Positions 55,169-62,837 of a stretch of DNA of 64,000 nt are shown here, piece by piece (position 1 is the stretch's first letter; each line of letters begins with the position of its first letter). The stretch covers positions 62,001 to 126,000 of the forward strand of contig JAKSDQ010000150.1 in the NCBI GenBank assembly GCA_022360015.1, in the 5' to 3' direction. The stretch comes from Cytophagales bacterium. GTDB lineage: Bacteria; Bacteroidota; Bacteroidia; Cytophagales; Cyclobacteriaceae. The translations under genes and the position numbers were made by a program. The notes below the pieces were generated by a model. That model was given only the letters and a program-made list of their open reading frames with translations, did no database searches and was not told the DNA's origin.

Positions 55169-56137
55169 ATGCCTTTTGTAGATCAAACCAGTTATACACA
55201 TCCCTTTTTATTGGTTAACGGACATTTTGAAACCATTTATCCGGCACTGATGCGTAAGGTAAAAGGGGTCAGCTATCAACGGGAACGCATATATACCCCT
55301 GACGATGATTTCCTGGATTTGGACTGGTCAAAAGTTGGCGGGCGTCATCTGGTGATTGTTTCACATGGCCTGGAGGGGGATGCAAGTCGTCCATATGTCA
55401 GGGGAATGGTGCGGGCGGTAAATAACCATGGGTATGATGCTTTAGCGTGGAATTACCGTGGTTGCAGCGGTGAGATGAACCTGCAAAGGCGATTTTATCA
55501 CAGTGGGGCCACAGACGATCTGGATTATGTGATTAGTCATGTAACCAGTCAAAAAAGCTATGATAAAATATATCTTGTTGGTTTCAGTCTGGGGGGTAAC
55601 ATTACGCTCAAATACTTAGGTGAAAAAGGCAAAGCACTTGCTGATAACCTAGCAAAAGCTGTTGTGTTTTCAGTGCCGCTCGATCTACACAGCAGTTGTC
55701 TTAAGATATCCGAACCGGCCAATTTTATTTATGCCAGAAGGTTTCTCAAAAGTTTGACAGGCAAGATCAGATCCAAAGCGAAATTAAGGAATGACCTGTC
55801 AACAGCAAATATTGGAAAGATCAAAACATTAATAGAATTTGATAATCGTTACACCGCCCCTCTTCATGGTTTCAGTAACGCAGTAGATTACTATTCAAAG
55901 TGCAGCTCCATCAGCTTTGTCTGGCCCATTGCCATACCTACCTTAATCGTCAATGCCAGAAATGATCCGTTTCTTTCCAGCGATTGTTACCCGGTCGAAA
56001 AGCTGAGAGATCACCCCCTTGTTTATTTTGAAATGCCACTCAAAGGTGGACACGTAGGCTTTTCAGTGTTTGGAGAGCCTGATTATTGGTCAGAGCAACG
56101 GGCCATAGCATTTTTCAAGGAGAAAAATAATCAGTAA
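55169..56137 (+). CDS. YheT-like alpha/beta hydrolase
   Basis: A 322-residue cytoplasmic hydrolase of the YheT/ABHD1-3 group. Catalytic Ser140 sits in VGFSLGGN. Asp is in NARNDPFLS (about 270) and His in KGGHVGF (about 297). The start TSYTHPFLLVNGHFETIYPALMRK and the oxyanion region SHGLEGDASRPYVRGM with NYRGCSGEMN are highly characteristic. The natural ester substrate is unknown. It follows the PPK2 gene after 24 bases and lies in the same operon by spacing. Confidence 0.9.
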   Translation: MPFVDQTSYTHPFLLVNGHFETIYPALMRKVKGVSYQRERIYTPDDDFLDLDWSKVGGRHLVIVSHGLEGDASRPYVRGMVRAVNNHGYDALAWNYRGCSGEMNLQRRFYHSGATDDLDYVISHVTSQKSYDKIYLVGFSLGGNITLKYLGEKGKALADNLAKAVVFSVPLDLHSSCLKISEPANFIYARRFLKSLTGKIRSKAKLRNDLSTANIGKIKTLIEFDNRYTAPLHGFSNAVDYYSKCSSISFVWPIAIPTLIVNARNDPFLSSDCYPVEKLRDHPLVYFEMPLKGGHVGFSVFGEPDYWSEQRAIAFFKEKNNQ

Positions 56138-56174
56138 ATCATAAAAATTATAAAATTTATTTCTACTTTAAAAT

Positions 56175-56873
56175 ATGTCTTCCAGATATTCTATTTGCCT
56201 GAGTAAAGAGGCACTTGAAAAAAGGTATTCCGTAAAGGCCCACAATGATTACCGCCCTCGTTATAACGCAGCGCCGGCACAATTGCTACCTGTTATTTCC
56301 AATACTGCCCCGGACAGGATTTCCTATTTTTATTGGGGACAGATTCCAGACTGGTCCAAAAACAAAACCATTAGTGAAAAGCTCATCTTCGCCAATAGCG
56401 AATTGATCAGGCAAAAAATATCTTCCCTGAGAAATATTGAAACCAGAAGATGCCTGGTGCCGGCCGATGGCTTTTATATCTGGAAAAGTCTGGGCAGGAA
56501 AAGCAAAATTCCTTATCGGGTGATTTTTAATACAGGTGAGGCGTTTAGTTTTGCAGGCATCTGGGAATCGTATGAGGATGAAAACGACCGGAAAGTGGTG
56601 ACCTTTAAAATCATGACTACTACAGCAAATTCTGTAGTTGGAGAAATCCAGGACTATATGCCAGTTTTGCTAACACGTGAAAGCGAGCAGCACTGGCTCA
56701 ACAACCGGTCCACAGTTGATGAACTACTGGCAGCAGCAGTTACTTACCCGGGCGATAAAATGACTAAATTCACTATTTCACCTAAAATCAACCGTACAGA
56801 AACAGACGACCCTTCATTGATTCTCGCTGCACCGGCTGCCGATCAATTTGGAAATTACAGCTTGTTTGACTGA
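56175..56873 (+). CDS. SRAP-family (YedK/HMCES-like) protein without the catalytic residues
   Basis: A 232-residue member of the SRAP family, whose active members crosslink to abasic sites in single-stranded DNA through Cys2. The fold is recognisable: RPRYNAAPAQLLPVI (27-41), WGQIPDWSKN (54-63), FANSELI (72-78), RRCLVPADGFY (91-101), and the MPVLL strand (162-166). However, residue 2 is Ser (MSSRYS, not MCGRYS). The Glu of GFYEW is Ile102, and the His of H-D-R-M-P is Gln159. Only the DNA-backbone Asn74 remains. So this copy is probably not an autoproteolytic crosslinker. Its start is fixed by the conserved N-terminus. Another SRAP gene may exist elsewhere. Confidence 0.85.
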   Translation: MSSRYSICLSKEALEKRYSVKAHNDYRPRYNAAPAQLLPVISNTAPDRISYFYWGQIPDWSKNKTISEKLIFANSELIRQKISSLRNIETRRCLVPADGFYIWKSLGRKSKIPYRVIFNTGEAFSFAGIWESYEDENDRKVVTFKIMTTTANSVVGEIQDYMPVLLTRESEQHWLNNRSTVDELLAAAVTYPGDKMTKFTISPKINRTETDDPSLILAAPAADQFGNYSLFD

Positions 56874-56879
56874 CAAGCT
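56859..56879. terminator. Hairpin spanning the two convergent stop codons
   Basis: AGCTTGT (56859-56865) pairs with ACAAGCT (56873-56879), a perfect 7-bp stem with a 7-base loop. It overlaps the stop codon of the SRAP gene (56871-56873) and of the DUF6438 gene (56878-56880). Without a T-run its terminator strength is uncertain. Confidence 0.35.
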
Positions 56880-57333
56880 AGTTGGGCTTTCTCATTTGCT
56901 TCCATTTCGGAATTTTAATTAATTGGGCCACCTCGTTTTCCAATCTTTTTAGCGCTTCCGGGGCCCCGTCATAATTCATCACGCGTTTCCGTCTCCCATT
57001 ATGTGAAAAGTAAATGTAGGTAGTTGGCAAATCCTTTGCATCACTGACATAACGATCTTCAAAATTAAAGAACTCGTATTCATTAAAAATGTTGATTAAG
57101 CGCTGCAACTCCATCCGTGACAACTTAATTTTGAATTCCCCTAATTTATCCACATTCTCCCTGCCATTAAAATACACCACCCCACTTTCATATATATCAA
57201 TGGTATAAACAGGGCATGCGCCATTACACCTGGTCTTCTGCATTGAAATTACCACACTTGTATCTACCTCTTCTTTTGCCGCCCTACAGGAAAAAAGAAG
57301 AATAATACAAATAAGGATGAGTATATTCTTCAT
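56878..57333 (-). CDS. DUF6438-domain lipoprotein
   Basis: A 151-residue lipoprotein: MKNILILICIILLFSC with the lipid Cys at 16, then a short spacer and the domain (about 29-130: ISMQKTRCNGACPVYTIDIYESGVVYFNG, where the Cys-Pro-Val-Tyr pattern is characteristic, and FEDRY, TTYIYFSHNG, RVMNYDGAPEAL). It is probably on the periplasmic face of the outer membrane. The role of the family is unknown. The gene nearly touches the convergent SRAP gene (four bases apart). Confidence 0.85.
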   Translation of the reverse strand: MKNILILICIILLFSCRAAKEEVDTSVVISMQKTRCNGACPVYTIDIYESGVVYFNGRENVDKLGEFKIKLSRMELQRLINIFNEYEFFNFEDRYVSDAKDLPTTYIYFSHNGRRKRVMNYDGAPEALKRLENEVAQLIKIPKWKQMRKPN

Positions 57334-57730
57334 AAGAATAAAATAATTGTCCCCATTATAAAGTTTTAAATAAATACTAAATGTAGAAGTTTGTCAATAA
57401 AAAGTGGTTTTAGTTTAAGTAGCAAAAGTATAAAACCTGCATAAAACCCTCTCTAACCGGAAATCTTTTATTAATAGATTTATCTTCCTGTCACCTTTTT
57501 GGCGGATTGCATTTAATTAACCATCTACTAATATAATAATTCTGTGTGAAAACATGTATTTATTTGCCCTATTATTTATTAAATGAGAGGTGCGAGGGTT
57601 AGTGGTGCTATGCAACAAATCAGACCATAACTTAAACTTAAAAAACATTTAACTTCATTTTTTGCAAGATAACTGGTTTTTTTTCTATATTATACAAGTT
57701 GACTTTTCTAAATATTTATCCCTAAGTTGA
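57334..57730. other. AT-rich non-coding region
   Basis: About 400 bases upstream of both the DUF6438 gene and the small lipoprotein gene. I see no open frame of note and no RNA gene. A TTTG at 57661-57664 could be part of a promoter for the small gene, but no matching TAnnTTTG follows. Confidence 0.5.
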
Positions 57731-57904
57731 ATGAAATCCCTACTATCTTCTACATTGATTTTTGTAATCTTTTTTGTCGGTTGTTTCGTCTGCGCGCCTA
57801 GTTACGATACGGCACAATGGGCAAAAAATGTGAAACCCCAAAAAACCAACTATGGTTGTATAAACGCCCAGAAGCCAAGAAAGATCACTAGAAAACCAAA
57901 ATAG
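57731..57904 (+). CDS. Small lipoprotein-like peptide (57 residues)
   Basis: A short open frame, too small for most lists. It starts MKSLLSSTLIFVIFFVGC, a hydrophobic signal with a Cys at 18 in the position of a lipobox (V-G-C; a second Cys is at 21). The mature part is about 39 residues, basic at the end (KPRKITRKPK) and with a Cys at 43. It has the composition of a secreted small peptide and not of random AT-rich DNA. It may be an entericidin-type or other tiny lipoprotein; no homology claim is made. Gene-free DNA surrounds it and an inverted repeat (58006-58064) lies 100 bases downstream. Confidence 0.5.
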   Translation: MKSLLSSTLIFVIFFVGCFVCAPSYDTAQWAKNVKPQKTNYGCINAQKPRKITRKPK

Positions 57905-58005
57905 CAAAACCACCGATTGAGTAACCGGCCGTAAACTACCGGCTCCTGATATACTGCCAATATTTCTAATTGGTATCTTGCATCTACGATGGGCTAAGGA
58001 GAAAT

Positions 58006-58064
58006 AAAATCCTCAAACCTGAAGAATGTCCTTGGGCGGAAAAGTTGCTTGGCTTGAGGATTTT
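58006..58064. terminator. Inverted repeat between the small lipoprotein and EF-G-like genes
   Basis: AAAATCCTCAA (58006-58016) pairs perfectly with TTGAGGATTTT (58054-58064), 11 bp around a 37-base loop. It lies between a plus-strand and a minus-strand gene that converge. A/T arms give U-runs on both sides. Confidence 0.5.
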
Positions 58065-58092
58065 AAGATAATCATACTTTAGAGGTTAATTC

Positions 58093-60228
58093 CTACGAAT
58101 GAACCAGTTCATCCTTCTTCATGTAGTCGTCAGATAGTTTTTTCTGAATATCATGAGGCACAGGGGCATATTCGGCAAATTTGCTTTTAAAACTTGCTCT
58201 GCCCTGGGTCATTGACCGGAGGGCAGTTACATACCTGTCCAACTCCGCCAAAGGTGTTTTTGCTCTTATTATCTGATATTTACCCTTCGAATCCATGCCG
58301 GTAATAATAGATCTCCTGGACTGAAGATCTGTCATCACATCACCCATCAATTCTTCCGGCACAAAAATCTCCATGTCGTAAATCGGCTCCAGCAACTTTG
58401 GATCGGCCTGAACAAAAGCATTTTTAAAAGCCATGCTGCCGGCAATTTTAAAGCTAATATCATTGGAATCGACTGAATGCATTTTGCCGTCGTGCACCAT
58501 TACTCTGACGTCACGCACGTAGGAGCCGGTAATTGGTCCTTCTTCCATTTTTTCCATGACCCCTTTCAAAATAGCAGGCAAATAGCGCTGATCAATCACA
58601 CCTCCAACAATGCAATTGTAATAAACCAGCTTGCCTCCCCAGGGTAAGTCTATTTCTTCTTTACCCCTCACCGTAAATTCCGTAGGCTCGGGCATTCCTT
58701 CATGGTAAGGCTCGATTTTCATAAAAACTTCACCAAATTGCCCTGCGCCTCCGGATTGCTTTTTATGTCTGTAGGAAGTAGCACAGCCTTTTTGGATAGT
58801 TTCCCTATAGGGAATTTTTGGTGAAACAAAATCAGTATCGAGGTTATAAATATTGTCAAGTTGCCACTTAATGGTAGCAAGGTGCAATTCACCCTGGCAA
58901 CTGATAATCAGTTGCTTTAATTCCTTCGAAAATTCTATAAGCACGGTAGGGTCTTCCTGATGAATTTTATACAACACCTCTCCTAGCTTTTCATGATCGC
59001 TTTTGCTTTTGGCAACTATGGCCGTTCTTAACCTTGGATCAGGGAAGTTGATAGGCCTTATCTCAATGTCAACATCTTTGGCATGCAAGCTATGGTTAGT
59101 TTCGGTTGTTTTAAGTTTCAGAGTGGCGCCAATATCTCCGGCAGTCAGTTTCTCAACAGAATGCCTGTTCTTGCCGTCCATGATAAAGAGCTGGTGAATA
59201 TGTTCCGACGTTCCAGATTGATGATCCTGTAACTCCATACCCTGATGAACCTCACCGGATAAAACCTTGAAAAAAGATACCTTGCCCATGTTAGGCACAA
59301 TCAAAGTTTTGAAGATAAATAATACAGTTGGGCCATTCGCTTTACAGATGACTTCTTTGCCTTCAATAGTTTTTTCAGGCAGCATTTCCACGGCGGCAGG
59401 GGCTACATTATCGATAAATCCCATCATTCGGCCGCTTCCCATATCTTTTTTGGCCGATAAACAAAATACCGGAAATAGTTCATGGTTCATCATACCAATT
59501 TTAATTCCCTTTCGCATTTCATCCTCATCCAGTGTGCCCTTTTCAAAATAAAGCTCCATAAGTGCTTCGTCATTTTCAGCGGCCTTTTCTACCAATTCAT
59601 TATGCAGTTTATTGGCATGGGCCAACTGATCACCCGGGATAGGCAATTTTTCAGGTTTACCACCTTCTGCGGGAAACTTATACATTGTCATTTTAAGTAA
59701 ATCGATAATGCCGTTAAATCCCTCACCCTGGTTGTACGGATATTGCATAGGGGTAACAGACTTTCCGAAATGCTCGTACAACGAGTCCAAGGCAGCATCA
59801 TAATCAGACTTAGGATGATCGAGTTGATTAATGCCGAAGATTACGGGTTTCTGGAATTGCTCCATATAATCCCAGATAAGTTCCGTGCCAACCTCAACCC
59901 CGTACTGTGCATTGATTAACATTACTCCCGTGTCAGCTACTCTTAACGAGGATATTATTTCCCCTATAAAATCATCCGACCCTGGTGTATCCATAATATT
60001 TATCTTATAGTCCCTCCATTCCGTATGCAAAGTGGTGGCATAGATGGAATTGCCCCGCTCCTGCTCTATTTCATGGTAATCAGAGATTGTATTTTTGTCT
60101 TCAACAGTTCCCCTCCGGCTGATTAATCCGGCTTCAAATAACATTGTTTCTGCCAAGGTAGTCTTTCCGGATTTCGCACTCCCAAGGAGGGCGATGTTTT
60201 TAATGTGTTTATCATCGTAGATTTTCAT
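58093..60228 (-). CDS. Elongation factor G paralog (EF-G2-like) with altered GTPase centre
   Basis: A 711-residue protein with all EF-G domains: G domain (1-270), domain II (about 295-380), III (about 395-475), IV (about 478-600) and V (about 605-690). P-loop GSAKSGKTT (16-24) and the switch I motif EIEQERGNSI (53-62) are intact. In switch II the DTPGH of EF-G is DTPGS (Ser84 for the catalytic His), and G4 is NQLD (134-137) for NKxD. The loss of His predicts weak or no GTP hydrolysis, like the Bacteroides EF-G2 reported to support translocation without hydrolysis. Tetracycline-type ribosomal protection is less likely. It is a single gene with a GT-rich region upstream. Confidence 0.85.
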   Translation of the reverse strand: MKIYDDKHIKNIALLGSAKSGKTTLAETMLFEAGLISRRGTVEDKNTISDYHEIEQERGNSIYATTLHTEWRDYKINIMDTPGSDDFIGEIISSLRVADTGVMLINAQYGVEVGTELIWDYMEQFQKPVIFGINQLDHPKSDYDAALDSLYEHFGKSVTPMQYPYNQGEGFNGIIDLLKMTMYKFPAEGGKPEKLPIPGDQLAHANKLHNELVEKAAENDEALMELYFEKGTLDEDEMRKGIKIGMMNHELFPVFCLSAKKDMGSGRMMGFIDNVAPAAVEMLPEKTIEGKEVICKANGPTVLFIFKTLIVPNMGKVSFFKVLSGEVHQGMELQDHQSGTSEHIHQLFIMDGKNRHSVEKLTAGDIGATLKLKTTETNHSLHAKDVDIEIRPINFPDPRLRTAIVAKSKSDHEKLGEVLYKIHQEDPTVLIEFSKELKQLIISCQGELHLATIKWQLDNIYNLDTDFVSPKIPYRETIQKGCATSYRHKKQSGGAGQFGEVFMKIEPYHEGMPEPTEFTVRGKEEIDLPWGGKLVYYNCIVGGVIDQRYLPAILKGVMEKMEEGPITGSYVRDVRVMVHDGKMHSVDSNDISFKIAGSMAFKNAFVQADPKLLEPIYDMEIFVPEELMGDVMTDLQSRRSIITGMDSKGKYQIIRAKTPLAELDRYVTALRSMTQGRASFKSKFAEYAPVPHDIQKKLSDDYMKKDELVHS

Positions 60229-60310
60229 AAGCTATGTGGATTTATGAGGTTGGACGAAAGTTTTAATAGTCAGTGATTTAATATACTGATTATAGCACAA
60301 AAATCCAATG

Positions 60311-60348
60311 GTTGAGTGGGTGTTTGAGTTTGTGTGTGAGTGTGAGTT
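60311..60348 (+). repeat. G/T-rich tract, related to that at 44676
   Basis: A C-free stretch in the 174-base gap between the EF-G-like and DUF3307 genes: GTTGAGTGGGTGTTTGAGTT, then TGTGTGTGAGTGTGAGT. It shares GTGTGAGTGTGAGT with the other tract. It is followed by a T-run (60350-60357). Confidence 0.5.
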
Positions 60349-60402
60349 GTTTTTTTTATGAAATTACCTTGTTTTGACGATTTCAAATATAGCGTGGCCC
60401 GA

Positions 60403-61125
60403 TCATTCCGATAGTAATCCCGCTATATGCAAATAGCCCAAAGCCGTGGTTATTGCCAGCCCAAAGCTAAGTAATGTTCCTATAAGTATATACTCTGTGA
60501 GCTTTCTGTCTTTGGATTTTGACAAGTCGCCAAAGCGGAAAACGGATTTAGCCGCCAGTAAAAATCCAATAGCTGGCCAGTGATTGGTAACCACAAAGGC
60601 AAAGACAAAAAGGCGTTCCAGCATACCGATGTATTTTCCGGCGTTTTCAAGGGAGTCTTCAGTGGAATCTTCCTGCAAATCCCACCGCGTAATGATCTCT
60701 TTTATGATTACCCCAGACACAATGGTCACTGTTAAAATAGCGGTAATAAACAGTAAAAGTTCTGCTTGGTTAATGGCTTTTAACCTTATCATATAATCTT
60801 CATAAATGCCTACCACTGCGGCAATCACCAGTAAATGGGCCAGTTGATCACAAAAAAAAAGTATTACTGAATTAACCCTGCTATTGAGGTTTAATTTGAT
60901 CAAATCTATCAACAGGTGAGAGATAACAATAATCAATACACCTGCCCAATAGGCCACATTAAGTTGCAATACCAGCATCAGCGAAATGGCATGAACTAAT
61001 CCATGTATATACAAATATGGTGATTGGTGCTTTCTTTTCTTTTTATCGTTAACCCAACTGTCAGGTTGAAATACGAAATCGCCAATGATATGAGCAAAAA
61101 TCAGTTTTATAAAAAGTAGTATCAT
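60403..61125 (-). CDS. DUF3307 membrane protein
   Basis: A 240-residue integral membrane protein with about six to seven helices. The start LLFIKLIFAHIIGDFVFQPDSWVNDKKKRK is the DUF3307 hallmark, with the conserved AH..GDF..Q motif that may bind metal or lipid. LYIHGLVHAISLML and LLIDLIKLNL follow. It overlaps the satD gene by four bases (ATGA). Both are under the paired operators upstream of satD, so the SatD protein is its likely regulator. The function of DUF3307 is not known. Confidence 0.85.
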   Translation of the reverse strand: MILLFIKLIFAHIIGDFVFQPDSWVNDKKKRKHQSPYLYIHGLVHAISLMLVLQLNVAYWAGVLIIVISHLLIDLIKLNLNSRVNSVILFFCDQLAHLLVIAAVVGIYEDYMIRLKAINQAELLLFITAILTVTIVSGVIIKEIITRWDLQEDSTEDSLENAGKYIGMLERLFVFAFVVTNHWPAIGFLLAAKSVFRFGDLSKSKDRKLTEYILIGTLLSFGLAITTALGYLHIAGLLSE

Positions 61126-61724
61126 TTGTTTTCAATCAATTCCCTGTAGCGCTTTTCCATGCGCATGATTTCTTCGAAACCAGCCCTGTTTAAGCTTTCG
61201 CTGATAGTGCTTTGTGTTCTGTTCAACCTTTTAGCAAGCTCTCCCTGGGTTAATTCCGGGTACTCGATAGCTGTTTTAATAATAAAAGAAATGTTGCTGG
61301 TCCAATTATCTATGGTCAGCAGTGCAAGGTCCAGGTACAGGTTTATTTCCTGGTCCACTTCCAACCAAGGTGATTGTATGGCCAGTGTTTGTTTTTTTAG
61401 ATTTTCGAAACATTCGCCGGAATGGATAAATGCGCTGCCATTGGATTCTGTGATTTTTGACGCTTCAAAGTTTTTTTCTCCAATGCCGATGGCCATTCGT
61501 GCATCGAGCTGTTTATAATGCTTGATACTGGCTTTTATAAAAAGTGCTGCCTGTAAAGCTTCGGGAGGTTTTACCTCAAGTTGAAAACTATCCCCCCGGT
61601 AGATTTCCCAGGATAACGGCTCCTGTCCGTACCGGTTTAAGGCGGACTTCAATGTTTTCAGCCATCTACTATCCGGTATCTTGCGTGAGTTCATGATGTC
61701 GCCTGTAATAATGCTGGTAATCAT
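61122..61724 (-). CDS. SatD-family protein with C-terminal helix-turn-helix
   Basis: A 200-residue protein read from ATG 61724 (a GTG at 61733 would add three residues). The N-terminal two thirds match the SatD family: MITSIITGDIMNSRKI, with a WEIYRGDSFQLEV core (about 43-55) and MAIGIGEK, resembling a nucleotide-cyclase-like fold. The last 45 residues form a helix-turn-helix (LTQGELAKRLNRTQSTISESLNRAGF). The protein thus looks like a sensor-repressor. Two perfect palindromes 28 bp upstream of its start are probable operators for autoregulation. It is coupled to the DUF3307 gene by a four-base overlap. Confidence 0.85.
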   Translation of the reverse strand: MITSIITGDIMNSRKIPDSRWLKTLKSALNRYGQEPLSWEIYRGDSFQLEVKPPEALQAALFIKASIKHYKQLDARMAIGIGEKNFEASKITESNGSAFIHSGECFENLKKQTLAIQSPWLEVDQEINLYLDLALLTIDNWTSNISFIIKTAIEYPELTQGELAKRLNRTQSTISESLNRAGFEEIMRMEKRYRELIENK

Positions 61725-61751
61725 TAAATACACTTAGTTACTTTCAGACAA

Positions 61752-61799
61752 TATCGGGAAATAACCCGATAATTGGAAATATCGGGAAATAACCCGATA
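61752..61799 (-). promoter_or_regulatory. Two identical palindromic operators upstream of satD
   Basis: TATCGGG-AAATAA-CCCGATA occurs twice: 61752-61771 is the 20-bp copy one and 61780-61799 copy two. Both have perfect 7-bp arms and the same 6-base centre, spaced 28 bp. The outer flanks (ACAAT...ATTGT) extend the symmetry. They lie just upstream of the satD start codon and immediately past the stop of the convergent-oriented methyltransferase gene on the same strand. Confidence 0.75.
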
Positions 61800-61808
61800 A
61801 TTGTCTGC

Positions 61809-62498
61809 TTATTTTTCTGCAATGCCATAAATAATGTACTGATGGTTTTCAGGGATCACCTTGTTCAACAGGGCCCGGTCAATCGTACCCAGAAAGTTCC
61901 TTTGTTGCTCGCTTTTTCCCAATACACCCAGAATACCTCCGGTTCCGTATTGAAAACTGGAAAATCTTTGCAAAAATCCTTTAAACTCGGGAATCGTTGG
62001 GTAATTCCACTTTTTGCCCCATCTAACAAATTTTTTTCTCAGGTATTGATGAAAATGAGAGCCTTTCAGGTTTTCGGCAAAAAGTAGCTTTCCTCCGGGC
62101 TTTAAGGCTTTATAGATCTCTTCAAATGCTTTTTCCTGTTTATCATTTTGATTTCTTATACCCACTACCCCTAAAATGGACTTAAATGCGATAATATCAA
62201 AATGATTTTCATAGCCAATATCCTCAGCTTTCAAGGCCTTATACTCAATCAGACCTTCTACGCCGTGCTTTTGATGAACAGGAAACGCCAAATCCCTGGG
62301 GTTTTCGATGTCAGAACAAATCACGTAGTGACCCAGTTTACCCAGCCACAACGACAATCCACCCTGCCTGCTCCCGAGCTCCAGGCACCTAAGCTGCCGG
62401 CTATTCAGATCAAGGTGCTGTTCCCAAAAAGTCAATGCAGCCGACCAATTTTTCACATCCCATTGGATAATATCCTTCACTAATTCCTTTTGATTCAT
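61809..62498 (-). CDS. Class I SAM-dependent methyltransferase
   Basis: A 229-residue methyltransferase. SAM-binding motif I is LRCLELGSRQGGLSLWLG (about 36-53), with the motif II acid in VICSDIENP. Post-I FDIIAFKSILGVVG and LKPGGKLLFAENLKGS (about 138-153) are typical of the Methyltransf_11/25 type. It has no membrane segment. The target is unknown. The gene is followed closely (three bases past the stop) by the SatD operators, on the same strand, so read-through into satD is possible. Three CAATTTAA repeats lie about 100 bases upstream. Confidence 0.85.
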   Translation of the reverse strand: MNQKELVKDIIQWDVKNWSAALTFWEQHLDLNSRQLRCLELGSRQGGLSLWLGKLGHYVICSDIENPRDLAFPVHQKHGVEGLIEYKALKAEDIGYENHFDIIAFKSILGVVGIRNQNDKQEKAFEEIYKALKPGGKLLFAENLKGSHFHQYLRKKFVRWGKKWNYPTIPEFKGFLQRFSSFQYGTGGILGVLGKSEQQRNFLGTIDRALLNKVIPENHQYIIYGIAEK

Positions 62499-62837
62499 TG
62501 ATGACTAGGAGTTTCAGGTGTAGTTGACAAATTAAAGCTGAAATTTGAGCTAATGAGCCCAGTATTTCTTAAGTGACAAAAAATAATACCCAATTTAAAT
62601 CAATTTAAGAACCAATTTAAACAAACTTTAAAAATATCATCTATCTGAACGATCGATTTATATATTCAGTGTCGCTCAAAGTTGATCAGGGTAAATTCAT
62701 CGGTTAGTCTTTGTCAAAACCATTGACATCGATGGCCCGGCTTGGAGCTGGAAAGATAAAAAAAAAATTAATATTTTATGCTGGTTATCAAGAAAATATG
62801 TGTTGAATTTTAGGCGTGGAAACTCCTCAGGAATTAC
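62499..62837. other. Non-coding upstream region of the methyltransferase gene
   Basis: 339 bases without a credible open frame. It holds three CAATTTAA direct repeats (listed next) and several AT-rich stretches; the minus-strand promoter of the methyltransferase should be here. Confidence 0.5.
62591..62620 (-). promoter_or_regulatory. Three phased CAATTTAA direct repeats
   Basis: CAATTTAA at 62591-62598, 62601-62608 and 62613-62620, spaced 10 and 12 bases. One-turn phasing of direct repeats is typical of response-regulator or other activator sites. They lie 93-122 bases upstream of the methyltransferase start. Confidence 0.4.

Noticed and set aside
58093-60228. Tetracycline-resistance ribosomal protection protein
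   Set aside because: Switch II His is lost and the guanine-binding motif altered; EF-G2-like identity fits better.
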